Below are positions 10,374 to 19,628 of a stretch of 64,000 nucleotides of DNA, in pieces. Location of the stretch: positions 35,484 through 99,483 of the forward strand of contig NZ_JXBK01000001.1 in NCBI RefSeq assembly GCF_000816495.1. The letters are read 5' to 3'. The translations under genes were made by a program, and so were the position numbers. Each line of letters begins with the position of its first letter. Within the stretch, counting starts at the first letter, position 1. This DNA comes from Acinetobacter harbinensis (GTDB lineage Bacteria; Pseudomonadota; Gammaproteobacteria; Pseudomonadales; Moraxellaceae). The notes beneath the pieces were generated by a model, which had not been told where the DNA came from, did not search any database, and saw only the letters and a program-made list of their open reading frames with translations.

Positions 10374-10742
10374 TTATAGAACTTCAGGAGCCAATGAAAT
10401 GATTTTCATGAACTGTTCAGTACGAAGTTCACGAGTCACTGGTCCGAAAATACGAGTTGCAATCGGCGCTTTGTTGTTGTTCAAAATCACAGCAGCATTG
10501 TCATCGAAACGAATGATAGAACCATCCGGACGACGTACACCGAATTTCGTACGTACAACTACAGCATTCATCACGTCGCCTTTTTTAACACGACCGCGAG
10601 GAATAGCTTCTTTTACAGTAACTTTAATAATATCGCCAACAGAAGCATAACGACGGTGTGAACCACCTAGTACTTTAATACATTGTACGCGGCGAGCACC
10701 ACTGTTGTCTGCTACGTCGAGCATACTTTCGGTTTGAATCAT
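10374..10742 (-). CDS. rplN: 50S ribosomal protein L14
   Basis: 122 residues; intersubunit-bridge protein. Start [18 protein letters not shown] and the end [11 protein letters not shown] are typical. In E. coli this is the first gene of the spc operon; the 92-bp gap before it here holds a large hairpin. Confidence 0.98.
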   Translation of the reverse strand: MIQTESMLDVADNSGARRVQCIKVLGGSHRRYASVGDIIKVTVKEAIPRGRVKKGDVMNAVVVRTKFGVRRPDGSIIRFDDNAAVILNNNKAPIATRIFGPVTRELRTEQFMKIISLAPEVL

Positions 10743-10834
10743 TGCCCTACTCCAAAACCGAGCATCACCGGTCGAAATTTCGAAAGGCTCAAAGAGTACT
10801 CGAAATTAACCGATGATGCAAGAAGAACGTCTGA
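10743..10834 (-). promoter_or_regulatory. S10/spc boundary region with long imperfect hairpin
   Basis: Longest gap between rpsQ and rplN. GCATCACCGGT (10762-10772) pairs with ACCGATGATGC (10809-10819) with one wobble, and ATTTCGA (10777-10783) pairs with TCGAAAT (10800-10806), giving a roughly 58-bp element ahead of the first spc gene. It could be an attenuator, a processing site or part of a leader; no long T run follows, so a plain terminator is less likely. Confidence 0.5.
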
Positions 10835-11092
10835 TTACTCAGCAGCAGCTTCAATCACTTCAACCAAAGCCCAAGCTTTAGTTTTAGAAATCGGGCGGCT
10901 TTCTTTAATGGTTACAAGGTCGCCAGTTTTAGCAACATTGTTCTCATCATGAGCGTGTAATTTAGTTGAACGGCGGATTAATTTGCCATACAACGGGTGT
11001 TGAACACGGCGTTCAATAAGGACAACAATAGATTTTTCCATTTTGTCGCTTACAACTCTACCGGTTAACGTGCGAACTGTTTGTTCACTCAT
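10835..11092 (-). CDS. rpsQ: 30S ribosomal protein S17
   Basis: 85 residues; OB-fold 16S rRNA-binding protein, with [19 protein letters not shown] near the start. Its ATG overlaps the rpmC stop by 4 bp. Last gene of the S10 segment. Confidence 0.98.
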   Translation of the reverse strand: MSEQTVRTLTGRVVSDKMEKSIVVLIERRVQHPLYGKLIRRSTKLHAHDENNVAKTGDLVTIKESRPISKTKAWALVEVIEAAAE

Positions 11093-11286
11093 TGTCCATT
11101 CCCCTGTTTTTCGGTAAGGAGTGTCTTAATACGAGCAATAGCTTTACGAGTAAGCGCAACTTCATGCGATTTACCCAATTGACCAGTTGCTTTAGCCATA
11201 CGAAGACGGAATTGGTTAAGCTGTTGCTCATCAAGCAAAGCTGTCAACTCTTCTACCGATTTTTCACGTAGATCTTTAGTTTTCAT
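11089..11286 (-). CDS. rpmC: 50S ribosomal protein L29
   Basis: 65 residues, two-helix protein at the tunnel exit where trigger factor and SRP dock. Conserved LREKSVEEL and [12 protein letters not shown]. The start codon overlaps the rplP stop (TAATG) and the end overlaps rpsQ, so all three are translationally coupled. Confidence 0.98.
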   Translation of the reverse strand: MKTKDLREKSVEELTALLDEQQLNQFRLRMAKATGQLGKSHEVALTRKAIARIKTLLTEKQGNGQ

Positions 11287-11699
11287 TACATTACCGTCCG
11301 AGTCACGATAGTGGTTTTAAACGGAAGCTTCGCAGCAGCAAGCGTAAATGCTTCGCGTGCTAGCTCTTCGCTTACACCATCCATTTCGTACAAGATCTTA
11401 CCTGGTTTGATTTCGCAAACCCAGTATTCCACTGAACCTTTACCTTTACCCATACGAACTTCTAATGGTTTTTGAGTAATTGGTTTATCAGGGAAAACAC
11501 GGATAAAGATCTTACCACCACGTTTTACACGACGGCTGATTGTACGACGCGCAGCTTCAATTTGACGAGCAGTCATACGACCACGCTCGAGAGATTTAAG
11601 CCCAATAGTACCAAAAGATACTGTACTACCGCGATGTGCTAGACCAGTGTTACGGCCTTTCTGCACTTTACGGAATTTAGTACGTTTAGGTTGCAACAT
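11286..11699 (-). CDS. rplP: 50S ribosomal protein L16
   Basis: 137 residues; organises the A-site and peptidyl transferase region. Start [17 protein letters not shown] and the segment [21 protein letters not shown] around the conserved hydroxylatable Arg are present. 3 bp after rpsC. Confidence 0.98.
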   Translation of the reverse strand: MLQPKRTKFRKVQKGRNTGLAHRGSTVSFGTIGLKSLERGRMTARQIEAARRTISRRVKRGGKIFIRVFPDKPITQKPLEVRMGKGKGSVEYWVCEIKPGKILYEMDGVSEELAREAFTLAAAKLPFKTTIVTRTVM

Positions 11700-11702
11700 G
11701 GA

Positions 11703-12455
11703 TTATTCTCCTTTTTCAGCAGAACGATCATTGCGACGACCACGACGCTCTTGACCTTCACCACGACCGCGACCGCGTTTAGCTTGACGCTCTTCAGCAG
11801 GAGCAGGGTTCATGACTTGTTTCATGCCACCTAGAATCTCACCACGGAATACCCAAACTTTAACACCAATCGTACCGTAAGTTGTTTCAGCACGTACAGA
11901 TGAGTAGTCGATGTCAGCACGAAGCGTATGTAAAGGTACACGACCTTCACGATACCACTCAGTACGGGCAATCTCAGCACCACCTAAACGACCAGAAACT
12001 TCAACTTTGATACCTTTAGCACCAGAACGCATTGAGTTCTGTACCGCACGCTTCATAGCACGACGGAACATTACACGTTTTTCCAATTGAGAAGCAATAG
12101 CTTCAGCAACTAGACGAGCGTCTAAATCTGGGCGATCGATTTCGTTGATACTTACTTGCGCAGGAACACCCATAATAGATGTTAGTTCGCGTTGTAGTTT
12201 CTCAATATCTTCGCCTTTTTTACCGATAACGATACCTGGACGAGCAGTGCTAATAGTAATTTTAGCAGCGCCTGTAGGACGTTCGATAAGAATTTTGCTG
12301 ATCATCGCATTTTTAAGTTTTTTATTCAAAAACTCACGAACTTGAAGATCTTTAAGCAAATATTCAGCGTATTGTTTCGGACTCGCGTACCAGTTAGCGT
12401 TATGACGTTTCACAACACCTAGGCGGATACCGATTGGATGAACCTTCTGACCCAT
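11703..12455 (-). CDS. rpsC: 30S ribosomal protein S3
   Basis: 250 residues; mRNA-entry protein with a KH domain ([16 protein letters not shown]). The C-terminal tail from about residue 218 is rich in Arg, Gly and Glu and makes the protein somewhat longer than the E. coli one. Spaced 1 bp from rplV. Confidence 0.98.
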   Translation of the reverse strand: MGQKVHPIGIRLGVVKRHNANWYASPKQYAEYLLKDLQVREFLNKKLKNAMISKILIERPTGAAKITISTARPGIVIGKKGEDIEKLQRELTSIMGVPAQVSINEIDRPDLDARLVAEAIASQLEKRVMFRRAMKRAVQNSMRSGAKGIKVEVSGRLGGAEIARTEWYREGRVPLHTLRADIDYSSVRAETTYGTIGVKVWVFRGEILGGMKQVMNPAPAEERQAKRGRGRGEGQERRGRRNDRSAEKGE

Positions 12456-12456
12456 A

Positions 12457-12789
12457 TCAAACCCCTACCTTAACGGTGATGTGACAAGTACGCTTAGTGA
12501 TACGATCTGCACGGCCTTTAGCACGTGGCATAATACGTTTCAGGCTTACACCCTCATCAACGTAAATCGTAGCAACTTTAAGGTCGTCTACATCTAAACT
12601 GTTATTATGTTCAGCGTTTGCAACTGCAGATTCTAAAGCTTTTTTCACTAAAACTGCAGCTTTTTTATTGCTGAAATTCAAGATATTAAGCGCGTGAGCA
12701 ATAGACTTGCCACGGATTAAATCTGCAACCAAACGTGCTTTTTGTGCCGAGATAGCGGCACCGCGTAATTTAGCAGTAACTTCCATCAT
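12457..12789 (-). CDS. rplV: 50S ribosomal protein L22
   Basis: 110 residues; lines the exit tunnel with the hairpin loop near [14 protein letters not shown], the site of macrolide-resistance changes in other bacteria. Two adjacent ATG codons allow a start one residue later. Confidence 0.97.
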   Translation of the reverse strand: MMEVTAKLRGAAISAQKARLVADLIRGKSIAHALNILNFSNKKAAVLVKKALESAVANAEHNNSLDVDDLKVATIYVDEGVSLKRIMPRAKGRADRITKRTCHITVKVGV

Positions 12790-12795
12790 AGCACC

Positions 12796-13071
12796 TTAAC
12801 GTTTAGATTTCTTGTCAACACCGTGACCACGATAGGTACGAGTTGGCGCGAATTCACCGAGTTTATGACCAACCATATGCTCTGATACAATTACCGGAAC
12901 ATGGTTACGACCATTATGAACAGAAATTGTTAAACCAACAAAATCTGGGAGTATCATCGAACGACGCGACCAAGTTTTGATCGGCTTACGGTTATTAGCC
13001 GCGATAGCCGCTTCAACCTTAGCGAACAAGTGCGCATCGACGAATGGGCCTTTTTTCAGAGAACGAGGCAT
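12796..13071 (-). CDS. rpsS: 30S ribosomal protein S19
   Basis: 91 residues; head protein next to S13. [15 protein letters not shown] start and [13 protein letters not shown] end motif are typical. 6 bp before rplV. Confidence 0.98.
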   Translation of the reverse strand: MPRSLKKGPFVDAHLFAKVEAAIAANNRKPIKTWSRRSMILPDFVGLTISVHNGRNHVPVIVSEHMVGHKLGEFAPTRTYRGHGVDKKSKR

Positions 13072-13090
13072 TGTCAGATTCCTTTACTTG

Positions 13091-13915
13091 TTACTTAACG
13101 CGACGGTCGCGAATAATCATCTTAGTCGTACGCTTGTTGGTACGTGTCTTGTACCCTTTAGCTTTTTGACCCCATGGGCTTACAGGTTGAATACCTTTAT
13201 TACGCCCTTCACCACCACCATGTGGGTGATCGACTGGGTTCATAGCCATACCACGTACGGTAGGACGAACGCCACGCCAGCGTGAAGCACCCGCTTTACC
13301 GAGTGAACGAAGGTTGCTTTCTGAGTTCGAAACTTCACCCAAAACTGCACGGCATTCAACGTGAATTTTACGCATTTCGCCAGAACGTAGACGAACAATT
13401 GCGTAAGAACCGTCACGACCCAACAACTGAACAGAAGTACCAGCTGAACGAGCTAATTGCGCGCCTTTACCGATTTTAAGTTCGATGTTGTGAAGAGTAG
13501 AACCGATTGGCATATTGCGAAGCGGTAAGCAGTTACCTGGACGAATTGGAGCATCGTTACCAGATTGGATCTTATCGCCTGCACGTAAGCTCTTAGGAGC
13601 AATGATATAACGACGTTCACCATCAGCATACAAAACCAAAGCAATGTGTGCAGTACGGTTAGGATCGTATTCAATACGCTCTACAGTAGCTGGAATACCA
13701 TCTTTATTACGTTTAAAGTCAATTATGCGGTAGTTTTGTTTATGACCACCACCAATGTGACGAGTTGTAATGTGACCGTTATTATTACGACCACCAGTAC
13801 GTTTTTTAGCTTCAATCAACGGCGAATAAGGTGAACCTTTGTGAAGATGGTCGTGAACGACTTTCTCTACAAAGCGACGCCCTGGTGACGTTGGCTTACA
13901 TTTTTGAATAGGCAT
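13091..13915 (-). CDS. rplB: 50S ribosomal protein L2
   Basis: 274 residues; essential for subunit joining and peptidyl transfer. The conserved [20 protein letters not shown] segment with its His is intact. Between rplW and rpsS. Confidence 0.98.
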   Translation of the reverse strand: MPIQKCKPTSPGRRFVEKVVHDHLHKGSPYSPLIEAKKRTGGRNNNGHITTRHIGGGHKQNYRIIDFKRNKDGIPATVERIEYDPNRTAHIALVLYADGERRYIIAPKSLRAGDKIQSGNDAPIRPGNCLPLRNMPIGSTLHNIELKIGKGAQLARSAGTSVQLLGRDGSYAIVRLRSGEMRKIHVECRAVLGEVSNSESNLRSLGKAGASRWRGVRPTVRGMAMNPVDHPHGGGEGRNKGIQPVSPWGQKAKGYKTRTNKRTTKMIIRDRRVK

Positions 13916-13926
13916 AATTCTCGTCC

Positions 13927-14247
13927 TTATTCCGCTGTGGTTTCAGCGGTATCGCCCAAGTCAGCCATTTCAACATCTTGGCCAGCTTTCAGGGTGACGT
14001 ATGCTTTTTTAACATCAGAACGGCGCCCTAATGTTTTACCAAAGCGTTTAGTCTTACCTTTAGTGATAGTCGTGTTAACTTTAACCACTTCCACACCAAA
14101 GAGTTGCTCAACTGCTTTTTTGATTTCAAGTTTGTTTGCGTTAATAGCAACTTTAAAAACTTGAACTCCAGCAGCCTCACCTAAAGCTTGTGCTTTTTCT
14201 GAGAATACAGGTCCTTGAAGGACTTGATAGATACGTTCGTTGTTCAT
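13927..14247 (-). CDS. rplW: 50S ribosomal protein L23
   Basis: 106 residues; main docking site for trigger factor and SRP at the tunnel exit. [12 protein letters not shown] and [18 protein letters not shown] are typical. Its ATG overlaps the rplD stop (ATGA). Confidence 0.98.
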   Translation of the reverse strand: MNNERIYQVLQGPVFSEKAQALGEAAGVQVFKVAINANKLEIKKAVEQLFGVEVVKVNTTITKGKTKRFGKTLGRRSDVKKAYVTLKAGQDVEMADLGDTAETTAE

Positions 14248-14846
14248 CCGAGTTCTACCTCAATTTTCTTAGCAGCAGCTACAGACATAACAACTTTATC
14301 GAACGCGATCAAGCTAACTGGATCGATTGCAGCAGCATCAACCACATCTACATGCGGAAGGTTACGTGCAGCAAGATATAGATTTTCATCTACAGCATCC
14401 GTAACGATTAATGCGCGAACTGCATTTAAGTCGTTAAGTTTTGCAAGCAAATCTTTAGTTTTAGGAGCGTCAATAGCAAACTCTTCAACCAATACCAAGC
14501 GATCTTGACGAACAAGTTCAGCTAGGATGCATTGCATAGCACCGCGGTACATTTTACGGTTAACTTTTTGAGACCAATCTTGTGGACGAGCAGCAAAAGT
14601 TTTACCACCACCAACCCAGATTGGGCTACGAATAGAACCAGCACGCGCACGACCCGTACCTTTTTGACGGAAAGGTTTTTTACCACCGCCAGATACATCG
14701 CCACGTGACTTTTGAGCTTTAGAACCTTGACGACCGCCAGCTAAATAAGCTGTAACAACTTGGTGTACAAGAGCTTCGTTAAACTCACGTCCAAAAGCAA
14801 CTTCAGATAATTCAACAGCAGAGCCGGAAACAGTATTTAAATTCAC
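14244..14846 (-). CDS. rplD: 50S ribosomal protein L4
   Basis: 200 residues with the long extended loop ([19 protein letters not shown]) that reaches the exit tunnel. In E. coli L4 also represses its own operon by acting on the S10 leader; the leader here is described separately. 11 bp after rplC. Confidence 0.98.
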   Translation of the reverse strand: MNLNTVSGSAVELSEVAFGREFNEALVHQVVTAYLAGGRQGSKAQKSRGDVSGGGKKPFRQKGTGRARAGSIRSPIWVGGGKTFAARPQDWSQKVNRKMYRGAMQCILAELVRQDRLVLVEEFAIDAPKTKDLLAKLNDLNAVRALIVTDAVDENLYLAARNLPHVDVVDAAAIDPVSLIAFDKVVMSVAAAKKIEVELG

Positions 14847-14857
14847 GTTATTTCCCC

Positions 14858-15496
14858 TCAGGCCTTGATCGTAGGACGAACGATAACGTCGCCACCAGTA
14901 GCGCCAGGAATCGCACCTTTAACAACTAGAACTGAACGCTCAAAGTCGATAGAGATAACTTCCAAACCTTGTACTGTTACACGTTCAGCACCCATATGGC
15001 CGGCCATTTTCTTGCCTTTAAACACGCGTCCAGGTGTCTGGTTTTGACCAGTAGCACCTAAAGAACGGTGAGACAATGAGTTACCGTGAGTAGCGTCTTG
15101 AGTACGGAAGTTCCAACGTTTAACACCACCTTGGAAACCCTTACCTTTAGATTGACCAGTTACGTCAATTACTTGACCAACTGTAAACAAGTCAACACCA
15201 ATGGTACCGCCAACTTCACGACCTTCAAGCTCAGTTTCTGAAACGCGGAATTCTTTAACCAAACGACCAGCAGCAACACCCGCTTTAGCGAAGTGACCTT
15301 TCTGAGGGTTGGTTACGCGAGATTCGCGACGTTCACCAGTAGTGATTTGAATCGCCTGATAACCATCAGTTTCAAGCGTTTTGATTTGAGTGATGCGGTT
15401 AGGATCAACCTCAATCACTGTAACAGGCACAGAAACACCAGCATCTGTAAAGATACGTGTCATACCGCACTTGCGACCGACTAAACCAATAGTCAT
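14858..15496 (-). CDS. rplC: 50S ribosomal protein L3
   Basis: 212 residues from the ATG at 15496 ([16 protein letters not shown]). An ATG two codons earlier is also open, but the GAGG ribosome site lies only 3 nt from it and 9 nt from the chosen start, so the shorter form is preferred. L3 starts 23S assembly and contains the glutamine that is methylated in other bacteria ([16 protein letters not shown]). Confidence 0.96.
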   Translation of the reverse strand: MTIGLVGRKCGMTRIFTDAGVSVPVTVIEVDPNRITQIKTLETDGYQAIQITTGERRESRVTNPQKGHFAKAGVAAGRLVKEFRVSETELEGREVGGTIGVDLFTVGQVIDVTGQSKGKGFQGGVKRWNFRTQDATHGNSLSHRSLGATGQNQTPGRVFKGKKMAGHMGAERVTVQGLEVISIDFERSVLVVKGAIPGATGGDVIVRPTIKA

Positions 15497-15556
15497 GTGC
15501 ATAAACCTCTAAAAAAGCGGCTTAATTAACGTTTAATGTTAACTAACCCGAAAGCC

Positions 15557-15868
15557 TTAACCCAATGCGATCTGAACGTCAACACCAGCTGCAAGATCCA
15601 ATTTCATCAACGCATCAACAGTTTTGTCTGTTGGTTGAACGATATCGATCAAACGCTTGTAAGTGCGAATTTCATACTGATCACGCGCGTCTTTATTAAC
15701 GTGCGGTGAAGTTAGAACGTTAAAACGTTCGATGCGAGTAGGCATCGGAATTGGACCACACACTTGTGCGCCAGTACGTTTTGCGGTTTCTACGATCTCT
15801 TGAGCAGATTGATCAATTAAACGATGATCAAAAGACTTCAAACGGATACGGATTCTCTGGTTAGACAT
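15557..15868 (-). CDS. rpsJ: 30S ribosomal protein S10
   Basis: 103 residues from ATG at 15868 ([17 protein letters not shown]), preceded by GGAG at a 9-nt distance; a longer open frame upstream adds 12 unlikely residues. Head protein of the 30S subunit and, in E. coli, the NusE partner in antitermination. First gene of the cluster. Confidence 0.97.
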
Positions 15869-16030
15869 ACCAGTAAACTCCAAGCCAAATATATAAAGAA
15901 TCACCTCTGACGCATCTCACCTAGTGGTAAGTGTCAAAGGCAGTGAAAATCACTAAGGTCATGATCGATGCCACGACTGTAACGATGTTAACTGCGATAT
16001 AAGCAGCCAACCCCCTTTTATTAAAGGGTC
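15869..16030 (-). promoter_or_regulatory. S10 operon leader (about 160 nt) with several hairpins
   Basis: The stretch between the predicted start of transcription (about 16028) and rpsJ. Minus-strand hairpins: CCCTTT...AAAGGG at 16013-16028 right at the 5' end, AGTGA...TCACT near 15944-15956, and a CTTACC/GGTGAG stem near 15919-15934. The length resembles the L4-controlled leader of E. coli, but I see no proof that L4 acts here. Confidence 0.45.
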
Positions 16031-16034
16031 GCTT

Positions 16035-16063
16035 ATTATAGCGACTGTTTAGTGCTTAAGCAA
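16035..16063 (-). promoter_or_regulatory. sigma-70 promoter of the S10 operon
   Basis: Minus strand: TTGCTT (16063-16058) and TATAAT (16040-16035) with a spacer of exactly 17 bp. The perfect -10 box and ideal spacing fit a strong ribosomal promoter. Confidence 0.75.
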
Positions 16064-16598
16064 ATCTCTTTTTGATTTTTTAGTTGTGCGGTAGAATTAA
16101 AAATGTATCCAATTGCTCAAAAATAGAGCACCGCATCTTTTAAGTAAAATTCGACACAAAAAATAAATTAATCACTGATTTAAATCAATAAATAAAATAA
16201 TTAAAGCTATTTTGTCTGCATTATTCGTTTATAGAATGTATATTAAAGCCAACATCTGCAACGATTAAGTTTTGCAAGCCAGTACAATTCATCTCTAGAT
16301 CATTTGACAAGAATTGTAATCTTTCAATCTTTATTAATTGTAATGGTGAGGGTTTTAAGTCTGTTTAACTTTGTGCTGCTTTAATGAGCAACCAAAGTGT
16401 TTCAAAGGGTCTTGCGATGAAGCTATGTAATTTTTTAGAAAACAGATTAAGTATTGTGCTGTATATCGTGATTTTACAAAAAATCAAATTTAATTCAGTT
16501 AAGGTCAAAATACACAGTTTTACGCCCTCTATTTATATAGCCTAATATTGATGTTTCTCTTAAGCTAGCGTGAATTTAAGATCATCATAGGGCAGAAT
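16064..16598. other. intergenic region between divergent rpsJ and metC-like gene
   Basis: About 535 bp, AT-rich, without an open frame I would accept. It must hold the promoter of the plus-strand gene, but I cannot pick one with confidence. No repeat or RNA gene recognised. Confidence 0.5.
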
Positions 16599-17792
16599 TT
16601 GAAAAATAATGCACAGACTGAGCTGCTTCATGCTGAACGCAAAGCACCTCAATATATCTCGACGGTTCAACCTCCCCTATTTCGCGCATCGACCATTATT
16701 TTTCAAAATACCGACGCGCTGTTCAATCGCCATTGGAGTGACCCTTATGACTATAGTTATGGCACACACGGCACGCCGACCACATTTACCTTAAGCGACC
16801 AGATTGCACAGATTGAAGGTGGCAAATATTGTCTCTTGGCACCGAGCGGTTTGTCTGCGATCAATTTGGTCAATTCATGCTTTTTAAGTCATGGTGATGA
16901 AGTTTGGGTGGCGGACAATATTTATGGTCCCAATATGCACCATTTACGTCACTTAGAATCACGCTATGGGATTAGTGTAAAAGTATATAATCCGATGGAT
17001 GTTGAGAGTTTTCAGCCCTCTAAGCGCGCTAAATTAATATGGTTAGAAGCGGCCGGTTCTGTGACTTTAGAATTTCCAGATTTAGTCGGCTTGGTGAATA
17101 AAGCCAAAACCGCTCATGTGCTAACCGCACTGGATAATACTTGGGGCGCAGGACTGGCCTTTAATGCCTTTGATTTTTCTGAGCAGCATTTAGGTGTAGA
17201 TTTAACCATTCATGCATTGACCAAGTATCCCAGCGGCGGCGCAGATATTTTAATGGGTTCTGTGGTCACGCAAAATAAAGAACTCTATCAACAACTGTTT
17301 CAGATACATGCTTTGCAAGGTATTTGTGTCTCTGGTGATGACAGCGCACAAATTCAGCGTAGCTTAGCCTCTATGCGTATGCGTTATGCGCATCAGGCTG
17401 AAAGTACACTTAAAATTTTAAACTGGCTGCAACAACAAGAACCATGTGTGCAAGTGCTTCATCCTGCCGCGCCCGACTCTGCCGGCCATAGCTATTGGAA
17501 AGAAGTCTGTAGCAGTGCGCAAAGTGCTGGCTTGGTCAGTGTTATTTTTAAAGCAGCATATGATTTAACCGCGATTCGAAAATTTTGCGACAGCTTACAG
17601 CTTTTTAAACTCGGTTTTAGCTGGGGCGGCCCAATCAGTTTGGTGATGCTTTATCAACTTAATGAAATGCGCACGCTTGAATCTGACCATTTACAGTCTG
17701 GCATCTTGGTGCGCTTCTGCATTGGACTAGAACATGCGGACGATTTAATTGCAGATTTAAAACAGGCTTTACAGCACCTACCCTTACTCTAA
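16599..17792 (+). CDS. metC: cystathionine beta-lyase-like PLP enzyme
   Basis: Cys/Met-metabolism PLP enzyme of 397 residues that would split cystathionine to homocysteine, pyruvate and ammonia. The PLP lysine is Lys209 (HALTKYPSGGADILMG), with the ring-contacting Asp179 (ALDNTW) and the YSYGTHGTPT phosphate-side motif near residue 53. The start is a TTG with AGGG about 7 nt upstream; the frame opens only 30 bp earlier and has no good ATG, so TTG is the best start. The gene is alone. Other members of the family (gamma-lyases) cannot be fully excluded, but position and residues fit MetC best. Confidence 0.85.
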   Translation: MKNNAQTELLHAERKAPQYISTVQPPLFRASTIIFQNTDALFNRHWSDPYDYSYGTHGTPTTFTLSDQIAQIEGGKYCLLAPSGLSAINLVNSCFLSHGDEVWVADNIYGPNMHHLRHLESRYGISVKVYNPMDVESFQPSKRAKLIWLEAAGSVTLEFPDLVGLVNKAKTAHVLTALDNTWGAGLAFNAFDFSEQHLGVDLTIHALTKYPSGGADILMGSVVTQNKELYQQLFQIHALQGICVSGDDSAQIQRSLASMRMRYAHQAESTLKILNWLQQQEPCVQVLHPAAPDSAGHSYWKEVCSSAQSAGLVSVIFKAAYDLTAIRKFCDSLQLFKLGFSWGGPISLVMLYQLNEMRTLESDHLQSGILVRFCIGLEHADDLIADLKQALQHLPLL

Positions 17793-17838
17793 AGCCCATC
17801 CATACGAGGATGCCGGTTTTAGCATAAATAGACTTTGA

Positions 17839-17874
17839 CTGGCTCAGCACTACACCTCAGTAGCGCTGAGCCAG
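17839..17874. repeat. 36-bp interrupted palindrome
   Basis: Outer arms CTGGCTCAGC/GCTGAGCCAG (10 bp) and inner arms CTAC/GTAG with one mismatch between them and a 6-nt loop. No T run follows on either strand, so it is not a standard terminator. It may act as an mRNA 3' stabiliser or be one copy of a dispersed palindromic repeat. Confidence 0.6.
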
Positions 17875-18154
17875 CAGCACCGATCTATGCTTGAATTTAC
17901 AAGATGAGTTTGAAATAAAAATAGCTCCAGCAGCCCACCAAAACACGAAAAAACCATTAAAATAAATCAGTTAATGAATAAATATTTTAAATATAGAGCC
18001 TATATCACTGTTAGATTTGGTTTTGAGCTTTATCTATAGCGATTATTTATCAAATCCTATTTGATAAAGAAAAATCACTGTTGTTTTTTGTCATTAAGAA
18101 TCATTGCATTCACGTTATTTTTCATTATTCCATAATTTTTTTATGGTTTTCTAA

Positions 18155-18165
18155 AAGATGTATTT
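18155..18165 (+). promoter_or_regulatory. candidate NsrR half-site
   Basis: AAGATGTATTT fits the 11-bp half-site AANATGNATTT known for NsrR of enterobacteria, and is part of a small palindrome (ATGTA-TT-TACAT). It lies 72 bp before the globin start, and nsrR is the next gene. One half-site in AT-rich DNA is weak evidence alone. Confidence 0.45.
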
Positions 18166-18226
18166 ACATTGCCCTATAGAAGACGTATTTTGCATATATC
18201 TTATAATCACAATTGACGTTTTAATT

Positions 18227-18991
18227 ATGACTCCACAACACATTGAACTTGTTAAATCGACCGTCCCTGTCCTACGTGAAAATGGCGTTGCGTTGACCGG
18301 TTATTTTTATAATCGTATGTTGAATAATAATCCTGAATTAAAAAACATTTTTAACCTTGATCATCAAGCCACAGGTCGTCAGTCACGTGCTTTAGCGGCA
18401 GCGGTATTGGCTTATGCAGAAAATATTGAAAATCCAAGTGTTCTTGCTAAAGCGATTGAGCACATCAGCACCAAACATGTCAGCTTGGACATTCAACCCG
18501 ATCACTATCCGATTGTTGGGGACAATCTATTGCACTCCATTAGCGAAGTTTTAAATGTTCCTTTTGAATCTGAATTAATTGCAGCGTGGAAAGAAGCCTA
18601 TATGCAATTGGCCGCAATTTTAATTGGTGCAGAAAAACAAAAATATGCCGGCTTAGCGGCACAAAATGGCGGTTGGGCAGGCTGGCGCACCTTTGAAGTG
18701 GCTGCAATTGAAAGCACTGAAACAGGTAAACGCTTGAGCTTAAAAGCACAAGATGCACAGCCGATTATGGATGCTGAAGCAGGTAGCTATATTTCAGTTA
18801 AAATCCAAGTTCCAGCGCATGATATTCAGCAACCGCTACAATTTACTTTTGCTAAGCCACAAACTGCCGATCAATATGTTTTTGATGTTAAAGCAGAACC
18901 GAATCATACTGAATATTCAGTGGCCAATATTTTATTGAATAATTATAATGTTGGTGATGTGGTGCAAGTGTCTGCCCCTGTTAAAGGCTAA
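18227..18991 (+). CDS. flavohaemoglobin-like globin lacking the NADH domain
   Basis: 254 residues from ATG 18227; the frame opens earlier, but the extra 23 residues do not look like a globin. Residues 1-140 are a flavohaemoglobin-type globin: Tyr28 (B10), Gln52 (E7), His84 (proximal, F8) and Tyr94 match Tyr29, Gln53, His85 and Tyr95 of E. coli Hmp at a constant offset. From Gly-Trp-Arg-Thr-Phe a barrel like the FAD-binding domain follows and ends with the VQVSAPVKG strand. The usual RxYS FAD motif is replaced by LQFTF, and the roughly 120-residue NADH domain is absent; a terminator follows at once. Probable role: NO or oxygen binding or NO dioxygenation with an external reductase. The adjacent nsrR supports a nitrosative-stress role. 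Confidence 0.85.
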   Translation: MTPQHIELVKSTVPVLRENGVALTGYFYNRMLNNNPELKNIFNLDHQATGRQSRALAAAVLAYAENIENPSVLAKAIEHISTKHVSLDIQPDHYPIVGDNLLHSISEVLNVPFESELIAAWKEAYMQLAAILIGAEKQKYAGLAAQNGGWAGWRTFEVAAIESTETGKRLSLKAQDAQPIMDAEAGSYISVKIQVPAHDIQQPLQFTFAKPQTADQYVFDVKAEPNHTEYSVANILLNNYNVGDVVQVSAPVKG

Positions 18992-19020
18992 GCAATTAAT
19001 AAATCTCTAGCGCAGTATCA

Positions 19021-19046
19021 ATAAAGTCCCTTTTTAGGGACTTTAT
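19021..19046 (+). terminator. Rho-independent terminator after the globin gene
   Basis: Perfect 11-bp stem with a 4-nt T loop, 30 bp after the globin stop, separating it from nsrR. Confidence 0.85.
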
Positions 19047-19085
19047 CTTTATCATATCCATCTCCCTGCATATTTTAAAACTCCC

Positions 19086-19529
19086 ATGCAACTCAATAAA
19101 TTTACCGATTACGCACTGCGCCTATTGATCTATGTGTCTAGAGCGCGAGAAACACCGTACACCATTGCAGAGATTGCACGTGATCTACAGGTCTCTCAAA
19201 ATCATTTGGTTAAAATCGTGCATTTCACTGCAAAACAAGATTGGGTGATGACTGCACGCGGTAAAGGTGGCGGAATTCGCTTAAACCCTGAAACTTTAAA
19301 TTTAAATTTAGGGCAACTGGTGCGGGTCTTACAAGGCAGCCATCCGATTGTAGAATGTAATACACCGCCCTGTGTACTGCGCAGCAACTGCGGTCTTAAA
19401 GGTATTTTAGATCAAGCACTTGAACAGTTCTATCAATCTTTAGATCAGTATTGCTTAAGCGAGGTTTTGGCCCAAAGCCGCATCATGCCAGAGCGTAGTC
19501 TGTCGGCCATTTCACTGATTAATCTTTAA
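19086..19529 (+). CDS. nsrR: Rrf2-family nitric-oxide-sensing repressor NsrR
   Basis: 147 residues. N-terminal winged helix (residues 1-60, with the recognition-helix part SQNHLVKIVH) and three Cys, 91, 96 and 102, at the exact positions and C-x4-C-x5-C spacing of E. coli NsrR, which hold an Fe-S cluster that loses DNA binding on NO. It follows the globin gene in the same direction beyond a terminator, so it may be read from its own weak promoter. Probable target: the globin gene. Confidence 0.9.
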   Translation: MQLNKFTDYALRLLIYVSRARETPYTIAEIARDLQVSQNHLVKIVHFTAKQDWVMTARGKGGGIRLNPETLNLNLGQLVRVLQGSHPIVECNTPPCVLRSNCGLKGILDQALEQFYQSLDQYCLSEVLAQSRIMPERSLSAISLINL

Positions 19530-19590
19530 ATTTACAATCTAAGTTGAACGCTTTCAAAATGCAAAGGTCGCTTGCCTAGACGACTTCCTT

Positions 19591-19596
19591 TATAAT
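19591..19596 (+). promoter_or_regulatory. -10 box of engB
   Basis: TATAAT about 33 bp before the engB start; the -35 partner at the right distance (TCGCTT) is poor. Confidence 0.4.
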
Positions 19597-19628
19597 GCGT
19601 TCTTGTAATCATTTATTGAAGTTGAGTT

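Larger units (their letters stand above)
17793..18226. other. intergenic region after metC, before the globin gene
   Basis: 434 bp. It contains the large inverted repeat at 17839-17874, an AT-rich stretch, the NsrR-like half-site at 18155 and a TATAAT box at 18202-18207 that may be the -10 of the globin gene. No gene seen. Confidence 0.5.
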
